Source: Liolophura sinensis (taxonomy: Eukaryota; Mollusca; Polyplacophora; Chitonida; Chitonidae). From it: 64,000 nt of DNA. The position numbers were made by a program, and so were the translations under genes. Below, one piece after another: positions 1-11,487 of this stretch. The number at the start of each line of letters is the position of its first letter. The first letter of the stretch is position 1. The DNA lies in contig NW_027018054.1 in the NCBI RefSeq assembly GCF_032854445.1, positions 1-64,000 on the forward strand. Reading direction: 5' to 3'. The notes beneath the pieces are model-generated. The model worked only from the letters and a program-made list of their open reading frames with translations. It was not told the DNA's origin and ran no database searches.

Positions 1-330
1 GGACCTGTGAGGAGAGGGAGGCCAGTAACTAATCCAAGACTTCTCTCTAGACTCACAGAGAGACACTTTCCCTCTGAACATGGTGATAACTGTGAATGTG
101 ATATTTGCAATGAAACCAGGGTGAAAAATGGAAAATACAATTTTAGACCAGATTGTATTATTTGTAGTTTGAGGCCTAAAAACTGTTCAGGGAGACCGAA
201 ACAGTGTAAAAGAAAGCAGACAGTCTACTATTGTGGCGACTGCCCAGATAAACCTGCATTTTGTCCTGTGGACTGTTTCCGTACTTTTCATACCATCGAA
301 AACTACAAAAAAAAGTGTTCCTGTGACTAA
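1..330 (+). CDS. piggyBac transposase, C-terminal zinc-binding domain (partial)
   Basis: The frame is open to the first base, so the start and the catalytic DDD domain lie upstream of the window. The visible 109 residues begin with a basic GRP-type segment and then LTERHFPSE, a landmark that precedes the C-terminal Cys-rich domain in piggyBac transposases. Cys/His pairs follow: CECDIC, CIIC, CGDC and CPVDCFRTFH. This cross-brace zinc domain contributes to binding of the transposon ends. The frame closes with TAA at 328-330 and shows no internal break. Whether the whole gene is intact cannot be judged from here. The family assignment rests on the order and spacing of the Cys/His motifs and is fairly secure. 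Confidence 0.8.
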   Translation, partial: GPVRRGRPVTNPRLLSRLTERHFPSEHGDNCECDICNETRVKNGKYNFRPDCIICSLRPKNCSGRPKQCKRKQTVYYCGDCPDKPAFCPVDCFRTFHTIENYKKKCSCD

Positions 331-418
331 AGATAAACCTTTTGTTGTAGTCATCACATATACAGACAGATTTTTTCTACTAACAACTTGACTGTCTGTT
401 TTCCTTTATGTTATAAAA

Positions 419-786
419 GGAAATGTGGCAATTTTAGTTGACAAATCGTTTTTGTAACATGGGCTTGTAACAAGTTATTTCATGTGATTTATTATATCGT
501 TTTATGTTCCCATGGTAACAGAATAGTTTACCAAGGTCCATATTTTGGCAACTAAATTTAGAGAGACTAACGATTTGAGATAATGTCTAAAAAGAATATA
601 AGGAATGTGGCAATTTCAGTTGACAAATCGTAAGTTTTTGAGACATGCACTTGTAAGAAGGTATTTCATGTGATTTATTATATGGTTTTATGTTTCCATG
701 GTAACAGAATATTTTACCAAGGTCCATATGTTGGCAACTAAATCTAGAGAGATTATAACATGAGATAATGTCTTATAAGAATATAA
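419..786. repeat. tandem duplication, two units of about 183 bp, inside piggyBac 3' region
   Basis: Unit 1 runs from about 419 to 601 and unit 2 from 602 to about 786. Both open with GGAA(A)TGTGGCAATTT, share CCATGGTAACAGAATA and end with an ATAATGTCT...AAGAATATA block. They differ by scattered substitutions, so the duplication is old. Both lie between the transposase stop and the presumed transposon end. Subterminal repeats in such a place can be transposase-binding sites, but that is inference. Confidence 0.8.
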
Positions 787-1809
787 GAATAAATTGCTTG
801 ACACCCACATGCAATTTGAAAAGGGTGAAATACATGTGCGTTATATGTAAGCGCATTTGACAAGTACATGTGTTCGCACATTATAAAGGATACATGTATA
901 AAGTTGTAAAATTCTCACTCTTATTGCAAAAAATATTATAAACTATGAAAAAATACACTTCAGGCTTTGTGTACTTCACTGACTTGTTTTATTGTTTCAT
1001 AATAACCAAGTAGTTTCATGCACCCATACAAGAGAATACTGTAAATTTGAAAATGTCATTAATAAATGGTTACCATGGCAACCGCAGAGCCACCCAGTAA
1101 CTATTGCAACCTGGTATATAGAACCCATATGTCACCAAGTAGGTATGTGTGAAATATCAGAGACATTGGATAAGGTGTTCTCTGTATCACCCTGCTTAAG
1201 TGAAACAATGCTGTTTTATGAAATATACTTAAAATATATCCACCACTTGGGTTATATAACATACATGATACCGCGAAAGGGTTAATAAGTTTAGCTCAAC
1301 ACTTTAGTTCAGGGTCAAGATGAAACTTCCGTTGATCACAAAATGCTTACTAACAGTTTGAGATGTTCAAAATCTTAATAAGATTGAATGGTGAGCAACT
1401 GAAAACGGTTTGAGATAAAGCCGCAAATGACGTTCGAATCATATTTTTAGCGCGGTATCATATCAGAAAATCAAGATGTAAAGACCGCTTTGTCCCAAAT
1501 GTTAATACTTTGGTTAAGCTGTTCATTTTAATACAGTTGGTGACAGAATGGTGCCCTGGGTACACCCATATCCTTCTCACAAGAGTCAGACACCATCCGT
1601 ACCATATACTGATGATCACATAAAAATTCCGATATAAACAATGGTAATCAGCGTGTGAGGCTCATATTCCAAGCCGTGTTGTAGGTCTATTTAGGTCGAA
1701 AAATATCGAATGAATGAATGATTATGGTTTAACGCCTCATCGGCGATATTTTGCCATCGGCAACTTTCGCTTCCCTGTCCACGACTGTTTTTCCATGGAT
1801 ACCAGTGTG

Positions 1810-3195
1810 ACTTGGTATCCAACAGAATATAATATGTTAACCTCTTTTAATTAGTTTTCTGTGTTTGGCTATTATCTGAAGGATCAAAGGATTTTTAAAT
1901 TTATTATTCTGACTTGCCAAAAGGCAAGACAGCGAGTCGCTGCATATCACTGCACACCCAAAAGGAACATATGATAAGGCCAGGAGTATAACCCTGGCCT
2001 CTGCAGAAAAGATTGAAGACGAGGATGGAAGACGAAGAAAAGCAACTCGCTGCACTAAGACAGCAGCAGGTGCAACCCTGTCCCCATCCGTTGACCCATC
2101 AGTATATATAAATTTATAATCCATATGAAATCAGCCTTGATTTCACCAAAACTTTGCTGAATTATAAGAGGATTTGCATTTGATTTATTATATTTAGGTA
2201 GATCAAATATTAGGTTAGGGTGTTGAAGGAGCCAGGAAGGTGACTCCGGAAAAGACACCGGAGCTATATCCTCTAGCTTGATGTTAGCTTCCATAATACG
2301 GTCCCGTATACGAAGACCAAACGAAGGGATCTTGTTAGAACATTTATTAAATTTATCTACATCAGATGAATTAAAAACACAATCGCAGGCAGGGTTTGTT
2401 GGATGAGCTTTAAGCTTTGTAGCATATTGAATATAAGCGTCAAGTCCGACATTCCTATACCATTCGTAGTCCGTAAAGGGCGTTCCAAGTCGATAATCGC
2501 AATATCCATTTCCACAACAACGTTTAACACAGTTTTATACGTCGGTGTTATAAAGAAGGCTCATTTGGCCCCACGTATAAACTCTCCACTGGTGAGTTTC
2601 TAAAAGCAACAAGGCTGAGCCCTAGACCTTGATGATGAACAGGATCCAACATTTTAATATACGACTTTATATCGGAACCGTAAATGATGGATTCATAGTC
2701 CAATTTGAGGTCTCACCAGAAAACGATATAAATTAAGTTAAACTGATCGGTCAGCGCCCCAGTCGGTGCTAGACACGACCTTAATTATATCGAGAGCCTT
2801 TGTACATTGAGCTTTAAGCATTTTAATATCAGGTATAAAAGATAGTTTACTATCAAATATTATACCTAAAAATTTTGTTTCTCCAATAATTTTAATCAGT
2901 TCACCACAAAAATGAAGCTCAGGGTCAAGATGAAGATTCCGTTTAATACAAAAATGCATACGGACGGTTTTAGACGTTGAAAATCTAAAACCGTTTTCAG
3001 AGCCGGTGATAGAATGCTGCCCTGGGGTACACCAATTCTCCTGCTCATAAGAGTCAGAAAGAGTGGACCGAACCCGTAACTTAAACTGACGATCAGATAA
3101 AAATTGAGATATAAATATTGGTAATCGACCTTTAAAATACCATCTATGAATGAATGATTATGGCTTAACGCCACATCGGTGATAAGAACAACCAA
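1810..3195 (-). mobile_element. I-type LINE fragment a: reverse transcriptase end and RNase H
   Basis: Read on the minus strand, this is the 3' half of a non-LTR retrotransposon. At 3195-2896 the frame carries GVPQGSILSP, a conserved reverse-transcriptase motif. At 2959-2738 it continues with the post-catalytic segment FLGIIFDSKLSFIPDIKMLK. At 2124-1837 lies an RNase H domain (FIYTDGSTDG, then the second acidic motif CSDSLSCLLA). Frames change between pieces and the segments overlap out of frame, so this copy is dead. A 120-bp piece of dispersed repeat R interrupts it near 2420-2540. The same protein segments recur at 14.1-15.9 kb, which defines one family. Confidence 0.75.
2420..2545 (-). 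repeat. dispersed repeat R, partial copy
   Basis: The stretch with CCATTCGTAGTCCGTAAAGG recurs near 5600 (same orientation) and, reverse-complemented, near 9860, 40,960 and 63,370. It joins directly onto LINE sequence ending in CTTTAAGCTTTGTAGCATAT. The same LINE/R neighbourhood occurs at 40.5 kb. Confidence 0.75.
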
Positions 3196-4604
3196 AAATA
3201 GTTAAAACACCAAAACCAGCATATTTTTAAAATAGTATATCTAGAAATTTATATGTATATAACTGTTTGGCGTAAATATTTATAGATAATTAAATTTATA
3301 TTTTACGATAAAGGGCAATGGTCTTCAAATATTTTGTGACAACATCGCCAGCGATGCTGTCAAACAAACCATATATGGAATTGACTGTGTAGAATCTTTG
3401 CCAGACATGGGCAAAGTGTACACAATCAACCAAGATATGTTTGATGCCATATTGTGCATCACATCCAACACACTCAGGAGCACTGCTAGTATGAACTTGT
3501 GCGTTAGACGAGAATGCCCAATAAAACACTTTGTGAAAACTACTTCTTTCCATGGATACCAATACGACATGGTATCCAGCAGAATATAATAACTAAATTT
3601 TATTCACTTTTCTGTGTACGGCTATTATCTCAAGAATGAATTGATTTTTAAATTTATTATTCTGTATTACCAAAAGACAGCAGGCCAAGTCACAGCAGGT
3701 AAACGACCTTTAAACGACCCCATATCCGCGAGGTCTTAAAATACCACATTTCCATGTAATGTAGGCCTTTCCAGGTCAAAAATATCGACACCACATGTTC
3801 ATCATTAACAAAACCATCAGGAATAAGTTTCAAATCCAACAAAGTAATCTAAAGTAGATCGAACTCCACATTGAATATTAGATAAAGGCTTGTTGGTTTC
3901 GAGAAACCAAACAAGTCTATCGTTGATCATCCTTTCCATTGTCTTGCAAACACAGCTGGTAAGAGGTATGGGAACCGGGATAATACACGCCTCCCTTCAT
4001 GATGGTGGAAAATGACCAGTAATCCAAATGTCATTAAGCAAGTCCAAGAGTCTCCAGTGGCTCGGGTGGTGTATGGTTCAGAAATTTATAATATACGTTA
4101 TCAGGACCACAAGCAGTATCGTGGGTCTTTTTAATGCAGTTTTTAGTTCCTCGTTATTAATATGACGATTGTAATTTTCTAAATTTTTAGAAGAAAAGGG
4201 CAATTTACTTTTTTCCTTCTGGTTTTTAATATGTTGGAATTCCAAGGATAATTGTCAGAGGAATATTTCTTGGAAATTGTCTCTGCTCATTTGTTGGCTA
4301 TATTGGAACGAGAAATTAATATATTGTCTCCATTTTTTAATGCTATACTTTTGCTTTATTATTTTTGTCCTTATGTTTCTGAACCATGTTCCAGAACTTT
4401 CGCATAGGTGTTTTAGACGTAATGCCCGCAACAAAGTTCCAACAACAAAATCGTCTTTTGGACTTGATTAATCGACGAGTTTTACCTCCAAAATTACGAC
4501 CCTGCTTTAAATGATAATCAGTAGGACAATGATTAAATCTGTCATTGTCATATCAGGGTTTACTTTTGAATTTTGGTTTTATCCAGGTCTTAGGAATAGT
4601 TCAG

Positions 4605-5105
4605 TCAGTCGCTTGTAAAAAGAAGCTCATTACATTTTAATATAGGATCATCTCCTGCATTTAGAGCTTCTGAGGTGATATCAGCCTCACAGAACATCTC
4701 AAATGCGATCCAATCTGCTTTATCGAATTTCCACCTAGCTACACGTCCTAAAGCATTAGAAGTAATATGCTCTGCGATTATAGGGAAATGATCACTATCA
4801 CTAAGATTGCCATGCACCTTCCAAGAAAAATCAAGCAGAAGTGATGGATCTGTGATAGTGAGATTGATAGCAGAGTATATGCCATTACCCGGATGTAAAT
4901 AGGTATTAGAACCATCATTGAAATAACACAGTTCCTTCTTAGATAAGAAGTTCTCCACTATCTTGCCCTGATTGTTTACGCTTTTACTGCCCCATAGGGG
5001 GTTATGGGAATTAAAATCTCCCAATATTATAAAAGGTTTCGACAATTGTTCTATTAAATTATGTAACTGGAAAGCTGACAAAGGAATGTTAGGAGGAATA
5101 TACAC
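4605..5105 (-). pseudogene. LINE endonuclease (APE type) segment
   Basis: This 166-aa open segment of LINE ORF2 carries the apurinic-type endonuclease core. It has GDFNSHNPLWGSKSVNNQGK near residue 33 (Asp of the GDFN motif), then the TITDPSLLLDFSWKVHG strand, and SDHFPI near residue 106, the SDH catalytic motif. In living LINEs this domain nicks target DNA to prime reverse transcription. The N-terminal N-x-N and E motifs lie upstream out of frame (about 5240-5110). Its closest visible relative is 13,075-13,440. Confidence 0.75.
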
Positions 5106-5559
5106 TGAACATAATGTGATTGTTTCAAACTATGAAACACGGATGGCCATAGCCTGAAGCTCTGTATCCAGTGCAAGAGAGCTCTGGATAATATTGTTAT
5201 TGATGAAGATCGAGGAACCGCCTGCAGCTCGCTCTTATTCATTTGAAGTACTATATAATGAATAATCTTTAACAGTTATTTTATCTTTGTCAGATGTCTT
5301 CAAGTGAGTTTCCTGAAGACAAAGGGTAATAAGATTTGGTAATTGAACTAGCTGTGTTATTTCATAAAATTTACCTTAAGACCTCGACAATTCCATGGTA
5401 TAATTTTGTTTAAAGAAGATATTATGGAGGAAGGCGTATGGGGGATATATCTAACAGAAGATATTCTGGAGGAAGGCGTATGGGGGACTTATCTTTATGT
5501 TTGAACTGTGGACGACCCTTCCTTGGAGATCGGCTAAAAGATCTCCCTGGTGCGCGTGA

Positions 5560-6050
5560 TGTATCCGTCACAACCTCATCTGATGCTGAATATAAGCGTC
5601 AAGTCCGACATTCCTATACCATTCGTAGTCCGTAAAGGGCGTTCCAAGTCAATAATCGTAAGATATATTTCCAAAACAACGTTTAACACTAACTCCCAAA
5701 GGCAAAGGTATGTAAGAAATTATACAAATAAGAAATAAAGCCGGTAACACACAAGAGAGAAGCGGTCATCAGTTTTCAATGATGCCGGGCAGACAATGAA
5801 TATTCCAGGCATGAATTCCATACCAAAGTTCAAATTCATAGTCCATGAATGAGTTCCAGGTCAAATAACAATTAAACAAGTATCTCAGTCGCGCTTTAAT
5901 CGCAACTGTTCGTAAAGGCATCATGCTGATGTAATTAGCATGGCTTCCTTTCAGGCCCCTTGCCTCAGGTTAAGCGGTGTTAGATACAGTTTGAAAATGA
6001 CGAGCGTTGCAGACCCTAACCGAACAGATTGTGATTCAAAAGTAACGGAC
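5560..6050 (-). repeat. dispersed repeat R, near full-length copy (about 490 bp)
   Basis: Reverse complement of 40,540-41,025 with moderate divergence. Shared landmarks, read on the minus strand, are GTTACTTTTGAATCACAATC, then GGCATCA(C/T)TGAAA, then CTTTGTCTTTGGGAG, then GATCGACTTGGAACGCC-like sequence near the end. No ORF of note. The class is not recognised; it could be a MITE or a LINE-derived 3' segment. Confidence 0.75.
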
Positions 6051-6370
6051 GATTACGTCTTTCCCTTTAATATGTAAAAATCTCATGCCACAAGAGGCGC
6101 CATCCTCTTAAACTTATTAAAAGTTTCGACCGGGTCCCTATTGTCCTTAGAGGGACGCTGTGTGGGGCCAATATATTTATTAGTTTTATTGTTATTACAT
6201 TGAGCTTTTTTTTATTTGATGCTGTCATTAGGTTCAGGTTCATTAGGTTTTTCGACACTATTTACTGTTTTTATTTGTTGTGCTGAAGTAGTCTGGGTTG
6301 AACAAGTGCTTGGCGCAGGTTGAGCCGAAAGTTTGACAGAAGTGGTACTGGGTTTGTCGTTTTCAATGGG

Positions 6371-7194
6371 CTAAGTCAATGGCGTTTGAGTGGCAACATA
6401 TACTACTCGCTTAACCACATTGGCGAACGAAGTATGCAGAGAGGTATTAGAGGGTGAGACCAATCTGCGGGCTTCCTGATAAGATATGTGGCCTTTAATT
6501 TTTAGGTTGATTATCTGCTTTTCTTTTATGAACAGGGGACAGTCTCTTGAGGAGACCATGTGAGATCCACCGCAACTACAGCACTTAACTCTGCTGCTGC
6601 AGTCGAAACCACGATGACCTTCCCTGCCGCTTCGGAAACAAACAAGTTTATTTCTACATTGGCCCTTGCCATGACCAAATTTGTGGCAAGTGAAGCAAAG
6701 TGTAGGATTAGGGATATATAAAGCCACAATAATCCTACACGGGCCAATGTAAATATATGACGGAAGGGATGTAGTATTGAACGTCAAAAGATATGTATTT
6801 AGTTTAATAATACTGGCTGATTGTTTTTCAAAGTGAAGCGTTTCACTCTGGCAACACCTTGTGATTTTAATTCCTCGCCGATTTCCTCTTCGAAAATAAT
6901 AATAACATCAGCATCCCTATCACAAAATATTCCCCGACAGCCGTTCAGGGAATTATGAGGGGATACGAAAACAGGTATATGGGAAATTTTATTCCATGAC
7001 AGCAGATTTTTAGATTGTTGCTTCTGGAAACATTCAATGAGACTGTCTCCGGATTTCAGCTTTTTAACGTTTTTAAGGGTTCCAGCTGCTCCCTGGAGAG
7101 CTCCTTTCTGTAGAAACGGATTAATTTTTGAAGCCGGCTTTTGCTCACTCTTTAGTTGAGAGAACAATGAAAGCCGGCCAGCTCTCCTGTCCAT
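6371..7194 (-). pseudogene. LINE ORF1 (Gag-like, CCHC zinc knuckles), frameshifted
   Basis: Two overlapping minus-strand frames make up one ORF1. At 7194-6799, 131 aa carry the N-terminal part (GRLSLFSQLKSEQKP, then SGDSLIECFQKQQSKNLL). At 6787-6371, 138 aa carry zinc knuckles CFTCHKFGHGKGQC, CFRSGREGHRGFDC and CCSCGGSHMVSSRDC. In the second knuckle the expected Cys is Ser. ORF1 proteins of this kind coat LINE RNA. The TAA-type break between the two halves near 6790 shows decay. The same order is seen at 11.5-12.8 kb. Confidence 0.78.
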
Positions 7195-7689
7195 TATGAA
7201 ACGAGTCTGATAACTTCTAACTTCGTCTTTTTATCAGCACTCGAGGTCGGTTGAGAGGAAGATCTATTAGATATATTTGAAGTTGAAATTGGATGTGAAG
7301 CCATTATATATTTTATTAATTTCGCCTTACGTGTTCCCCACCCGCCACGAATTCATTATCCAGTGAGTCGGATAACTTCGTCTTTTTATCAGCATTGACG
7401 ACGAAGTCCACTGAGAGAAAGGTCTGTTAAAATATATTGGAATCATTTGCAAGTTTTAGGGTAAACATGGCGTATAAAGTTCACCCCATATGTTTCCCAC
7501 CCACCACGGAGTGCCAACAAGAGCGATGCCTGAACCTGGGGATACCCAGTAGGAAAGATACGAAGGACTGCATATGGCGTATACTCGAAGAGACTGAGTT
7601 ATACCAAAGGTTAAATTCAATCTACTCGATTGACCCATTAGCCACCGCCTTGCACATATTCCCGCAGACGAAATTTTAGAAATAACATT

Positions 7690-8060
7690 TGTTCTCTAAA
7701 GGATGTGATGTATAGAGGAAATTGGGACCACGCAGAGGCAAGACGTGACCATGTCGATTGATCGGGCCGGGCTCATCCGACCACCCGTTTCTCTCCAAAT
7801 AACGGCCAAAGTAGCGTGTTGGGCGTGAGGATCAGGCAAGACCAACGCGCCCTGAGCCCCCAGGATCCCGTACTCACAGATTACAGGTCGCAACCCACGA
7901 CAAGCAAGTCGCTCCCCGGTTGCTTCTCACATAACAGGGAAGATGTGAGCCGATTATATTCACCGGGCTCACACAGGAGAGCTCTAGGTTAGCCGTCTTT
8001 TACGACAAGCTTACCTAGAGGGCGAAGGTCCTATTCTTATCACCCCAGAAAACCCACGTT
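7690..8060 (-). repeat. SINE-like repeat S1, minus orientation
   Basis: About 330 bp related to 10,885-11,215 on the other strand. Landmarks are ATCGGGCCGGGCTCATCCGA, the hairpin-like CAACCGGGGAGCGAC region, and AAGCTTACCTAGAGGGC near the right end. At least five copies of the family are in this window. No coding potential. Confidence 0.75.
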
Positions 8061-8099
8061 GTAAAATGGATGACGGATGTGGTGTGGTGTTGAATGTTA

Positions 8100-8960
8100 A
8101 TAAATAAGTGTTGAGTTTAGTGGTGTTACCAGATTTTTTCGTATCGAAACGTTTAACATTGTTAACACCCTCAGAATTTAATTAGGCACAAATTTGTTCT
8201 TCACAGAGTGAGTGAGTGAGTGTTTGGGGTTTAACTGAAAAATTGAAAAAATTGAATTGAACAACTTTTCAGTCATATGAAGACGAACAAAGCACTATCA
8301 ACTGTGCTATCTGGGCTCGTTGTGTTCTACAGAGGTCAGTAAGATCCCTGTCACGTGTGACGCCCTTGCAGCTATTTAGGGACTTATGCGGCGATGAAAA
8401 AACAGGTACATCCAAAATGGAATTCAATGATAATAAATTCAATGCCTGTTTTTACGAAAACATTCAATAAGGATATCGCCAGAACTTAAATTTTTAACCT
8501 CTTTAACTTGACAAGCTGAACCTTCTAATGTTTTTTTATAAAGAACGAATGGATCTAGTTTAGACGCTGAACGTTGGTCGTTTTTGGTGGATAAAATAAT
8601 AAAAGCCGGCCGACTGCCCGGTCCATTGCATATTTGAAGAAGTTCTTCATTTTTCCACTTTTTTGTGTTGCTTATTATAGCATTGGAAAGGTTTACTGAG
8701 GAAGACATAATAGATATACTAAGAATTCACCTCACGTGTCCCCCACCCCTACGGAGTGCCAACAAGGGCGAATCTACCTCTGCGGATGACCAGCGGAGAA
8801 TAGAAACAGGGAATATACGCAATGTATACTCGAACATATTGAGTTATACCAAACGGTTAAATTCAATGTACTCCATTGACCCCTTAGCCACCGCCTTCTA
8901 CATTGACCCCAAAGGAAGAGCATTTGAAGAAAAGCCGACTTGATAACAAAGTATGTGGAA
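8100..8960 (-). mobile_element. I-type LINE fragment c: 5' end with ORF1 N-terminus
   Basis: The minus-strand frame at 8708-8439 starts with an ATG (MSSSVNLSNAI). It carries the family's ORF1 N-terminal landmarks: KNDQRSASKLDPF and then SGDILIECFRK. The coding part breaks off at a stop and the remainder (8.44-8.1 kb) is a degraded match to 11.7-11.95 kb. Upstream (8.71-8.95 kb) is leader sequence shared with 11.27-11.48 kb. Confidence 0.7.
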
Positions 8961-8984
8961 AACTGACAAACGGGATCAAGTGTA

Positions 8985-9215
8985 GGGATTGACATGACCA
9001 GCCGATTTATCAGCCCGGGCCCATCCGACCCTCTGTCTTTCTCCAAGTAAGGGCAAAATTGGCGTGTTAGGCGTGAGAATCTCGCGAGATCACGGGTCGC
9101 AACCCAGGGCAAACAGGTCGCTTCCCGGTTGCCTTTTACAGAACCGAGAAGATGTGAGCCAATTATATTGACCGGGCTCACACAGGAGAGTTCTAGGTTA
9201 GTTAGCCCACGGGGG
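8985..9215 (-). repeat. SINE-like repeat S1, minus orientation, partial
   Basis: Carries the same blocks as the copies at 7.7 and 10.9 kb: GGCCCATCCGACC, a GGGTCGCAACCC core and ACAGGAGAGTTCTAGGTTAG at the right. Confidence 0.75.
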
Positions 9216-9769
9216 TGTTCCGAAAATGTATAAACCCTCATATGAAAGTCGCTCTATTGCCGGGCCAAAAAGCTGTACCACCAAACTTGTACCATTTCTC
9301 TTGAAAGCATTACAATAAGTAATCATTTTGGAATAAGCACTGCTGTGGAATTGCGATAATTTCTGGTGTCACTGTATGTGGATACTCAAAAACCTCAGAA
9401 CCGGCCGCCATAATACACTTCCCGTGTGAGGACTGGGGATTTCTCCTCTCTTCATACTCCAGTCATCAATAACTGTGCCGGTGTTCAATATTTTTTAATG
9501 ACCAGAACGATTTCCTCGCACAAAAACTTTACGACAAAGGAAATAATTTTAATTTTCACATTGTAAATTGTTCTTACTTGAACAGCAATATACCGAAGTA
9601 CCCTGCACATAGCGTGTATATATATATATCGCATTACATCCTGTGTGTTTTGTTTCAATCAATATTACAAGTTACTGCGAAAAAAACCCACTGTGCCATG
9701 GTTATTCCATGAAATGCCGTCACTCAAGTTTCCTACGTTTTACAATGAGATTCAGAATCTGTTACCAGC

Positions 9770-9925
9770 TTTATTTCTTATTTGTATAATTTCTTATATA
9801 CCTTTGTCTTTGGGAGCTAGTGTCAAACGTTGTTTTGGAAATGGATCTTGCGATTATCGACCTGGAACGCCCTTTACGGACTACGAAAGGTATATAAATC
9901 TCGGACATGACGCTTATATTGTAGT
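9770..9925 (+). repeat. dispersed repeat R, partial copy (3' part)
   Basis: Matches the last 160 bp of the 40.5-kb copy: TTATTTCTTATTTGTATAAT, CCTTTGTCTTTGGGAGCTAG, GGATCTTGCGATTATCGACC. Preceded by a short TATATATATATA run at about 9620. Confidence 0.78.
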
Positions 9926-10129
9926 CCGCTAAACCCGTTGGTAGGGGAATAATATTCATCGTGTTAAAAGTAAATCCCCACTTTGGATATATGAACAGTT
10001 ACAATGGAAACGCCACTGCGATAATGTTTTATTATCGGCAACTTTACACTAGCATGGTATACGAGCTGAATGCTGATTATGCTCATTTGCCTAGAACACG
10101 TTGCATGCAGTATCATTGAAAACTGTTAA

Positions 10130-10320
10130 TTGCTCCCCCGTGGGGTTTCCAGGGTGATAGGATTAGGACCTCGGCCCTCTAGTCAAGCTTGTCATAAAAG
10201 GCGAGATCGTCACGCCCAACACGCCACTTTGGCCCTTGTTTGGAGAGAGACGGGAGGTGGGATGGGCCCGGCCCGATCAATCGGCTTGGTCACGTCTTCC
10301 CTCTGCGTGGTCTTAAACAT
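10130..10320 (+). repeat. SINE-like repeat S1, partial, plus orientation
   Basis: Begins CCCCGTGGGGTTTCCAGGGT and jumps from the AAGCTTGTCATAAAAGGCG block to the CAACACGCCACTTTGGCCC block, so its centre is deleted relative to the 10.9-kb copy. Confidence 0.75.
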
Positions 10321-10599
10321 TTCTCGATAACATCAATCCTTAAAGAATAACTGTTTCCTTCCAAGTTTTCGTTGTGGGACTACGTTTTGAGGCTGTGGCG
10401 CATGAGTCAATCGAGTAGTATGAATAAATGATTATCGCTTAACACCACAACGGCAATATATCAGCCACATCGTGGCAAGAAAAAAGTGAAAACACGAGAC
10501 GGTTAAGTGTTTCGACATGATAGTGAGAACATCTAAAATAAAACAAAAAGTTCAGACATGTTTAAAACCATATTGGAAAAAAAAAGTTAAAATTCCAAA

Positions 10600-10875
10600 A
10601 CCAGCATATCTTAAAAATAGTACATCTAGTAATTTATATGTATATAAGTTTTTATCTGTAAATATTTATAACAATTAAAATTTATATTTTATGATATCGG
10701 CCAATGGCCCTCATCATCGCCAGCGATACTGTCAAATAAATCATATATAGAGTTGACTGTGTAGAATCTTTGCCGACCATGGGCAAAGCCAACACAGTTA
10801 ACCAGGATCTTTTCGATGCCATATTGTGCATCACATCCAACACACTCGGGAGTAAGACGAGAATGACCAATACAA
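10600..10875 (-). mobile_element. I-type LINE fragment: 3' tail only
   Basis: The minus-strand frame at 10,870-10,682 repeats the LINE C-terminal segment seen at 3.3-3.56 kb (VLDVMHNMASK in the alternative frame, corresponding to CDA.YGIKHIL in the coding frame). It is followed by the same AT-rich 3' non-coding sequence (10.6-10.68 kb). Short, dead fragment. Confidence 0.65.
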
Positions 10876-10884
10876 CACCTCGTT

Positions 10885-11215
10885 ATAAGTATCCCGTAGG
10901 GTTTCCGGGGTGATAAGAATAGGACCTCAGCCCTCTAGGCAAGCTTGTCAGAAAAGTCGACTAACCTAGAGCTCTCCTGTGTGAGCCCGGTGAATATAAT
11001 AGGCTCACATCTTCGCGGTTGTGTGAGAGGCAACCGCGGAGCGACCTGTTTGCCGTGGGTTGCGACCCGTAATATCCGCGGACAGGATCCTGGTGGCTGA
11101 AGGCGTGTTGGTCTTGCGAGATCCTGACTTCCAACACGCCACTTTTGGCCCTTACTTGGAGAGAGACGGGAGGTCGGATGGGCCCGGTCCGATCAATCGG
11201 CTGGTCACGTCAAGC
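10885..11215 (+). repeat. SINE-like repeat S1, best copy in the window (about 330 bp)
   Basis: Runs from CCCGTAGGGTTTCCGGGGTG to CAATCGGCTGGTCACGTC. The core holds a short stem (CTTCGCGGTTG...CAACCGCGGAG). Related copies are at 7.7, 9.0, 10.13 and 48.35 kb. I see no convincing A and B boxes, so its polymerase-III origin is unproven. Confidence 0.75.
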
Positions 11216-11487
11216 CCTACAGATGATCTCATTTGTCATTTCTTTCACCTACTGTGATGTGAAGTTGGTATTTCCCCAAATGCTCTTCTTCGGGATCAAT
11301 GTAGAGGGCGGTGTCTAATGGGTCAATGGAGTAGATTGAATTTAACCTTCTCGGTATAACTCGAGTACACCTTGCGTGGATTCACTGTTTCTATTCTCTG
11401 CTGGTCATCCGCAGAGGTAGATTCGCCCTTGTTGGCACTCCGTGGCGGGTGGGGGACACGTGAGGTGAATTCTTACTATATCGATTA

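Larger units (their letters stand above)
1..1281 (+). mobile_element. 3' part of a piggyBac-type DNA transposon
   Basis: The open frame at the left edge encodes the Cys-rich tail of a piggyBac transposase. About 950 bp of non-coding DNA follow, ending in ACCGCGAAAGGG. Directly after lies TTAA (1282-1285), the target sequence that piggyBac transposons duplicate. Ends of this superfamily normally read CCC...GGG, so 1281 is a good candidate for the right terminus. The left end lies outside the window, so the matching inverted repeat and the second TTAA cannot be checked. Confidence 0.72.
3296..7480 (-). mobile_element. I-type LINE fragment b: internally deleted, decayed
   Basis: This minus-strand copy runs from 5' leader and ORF1 (7.5-6.3 kb), through the endonuclease (5.1-4.6 kb) and the start of the reverse transcriptase (about 4.2-3.7 kb, CGPD- and ETNK-like sequence out of frame), to the C-terminal tail (3562-3296, GCDAQYGIKHILVDC). 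Most of the central reverse transcriptase and RNase H is missing. A copy of repeat R lies at 5.56-6.05 kb. The leader contains two related blocks of roughly 120 bp (7200-7320 and 7365-7450, both with CTTCGTCTTTTTATCAGCA), suggesting tandem leader units. Confidence 0.75.

Noticed and set aside
992-1285. 97-codon open frame in the piggyBac 3' region
   Set aside because: No recognisable motif; it runs through the presumed transposon end and the TTAA site, so it is most likely a chance frame.
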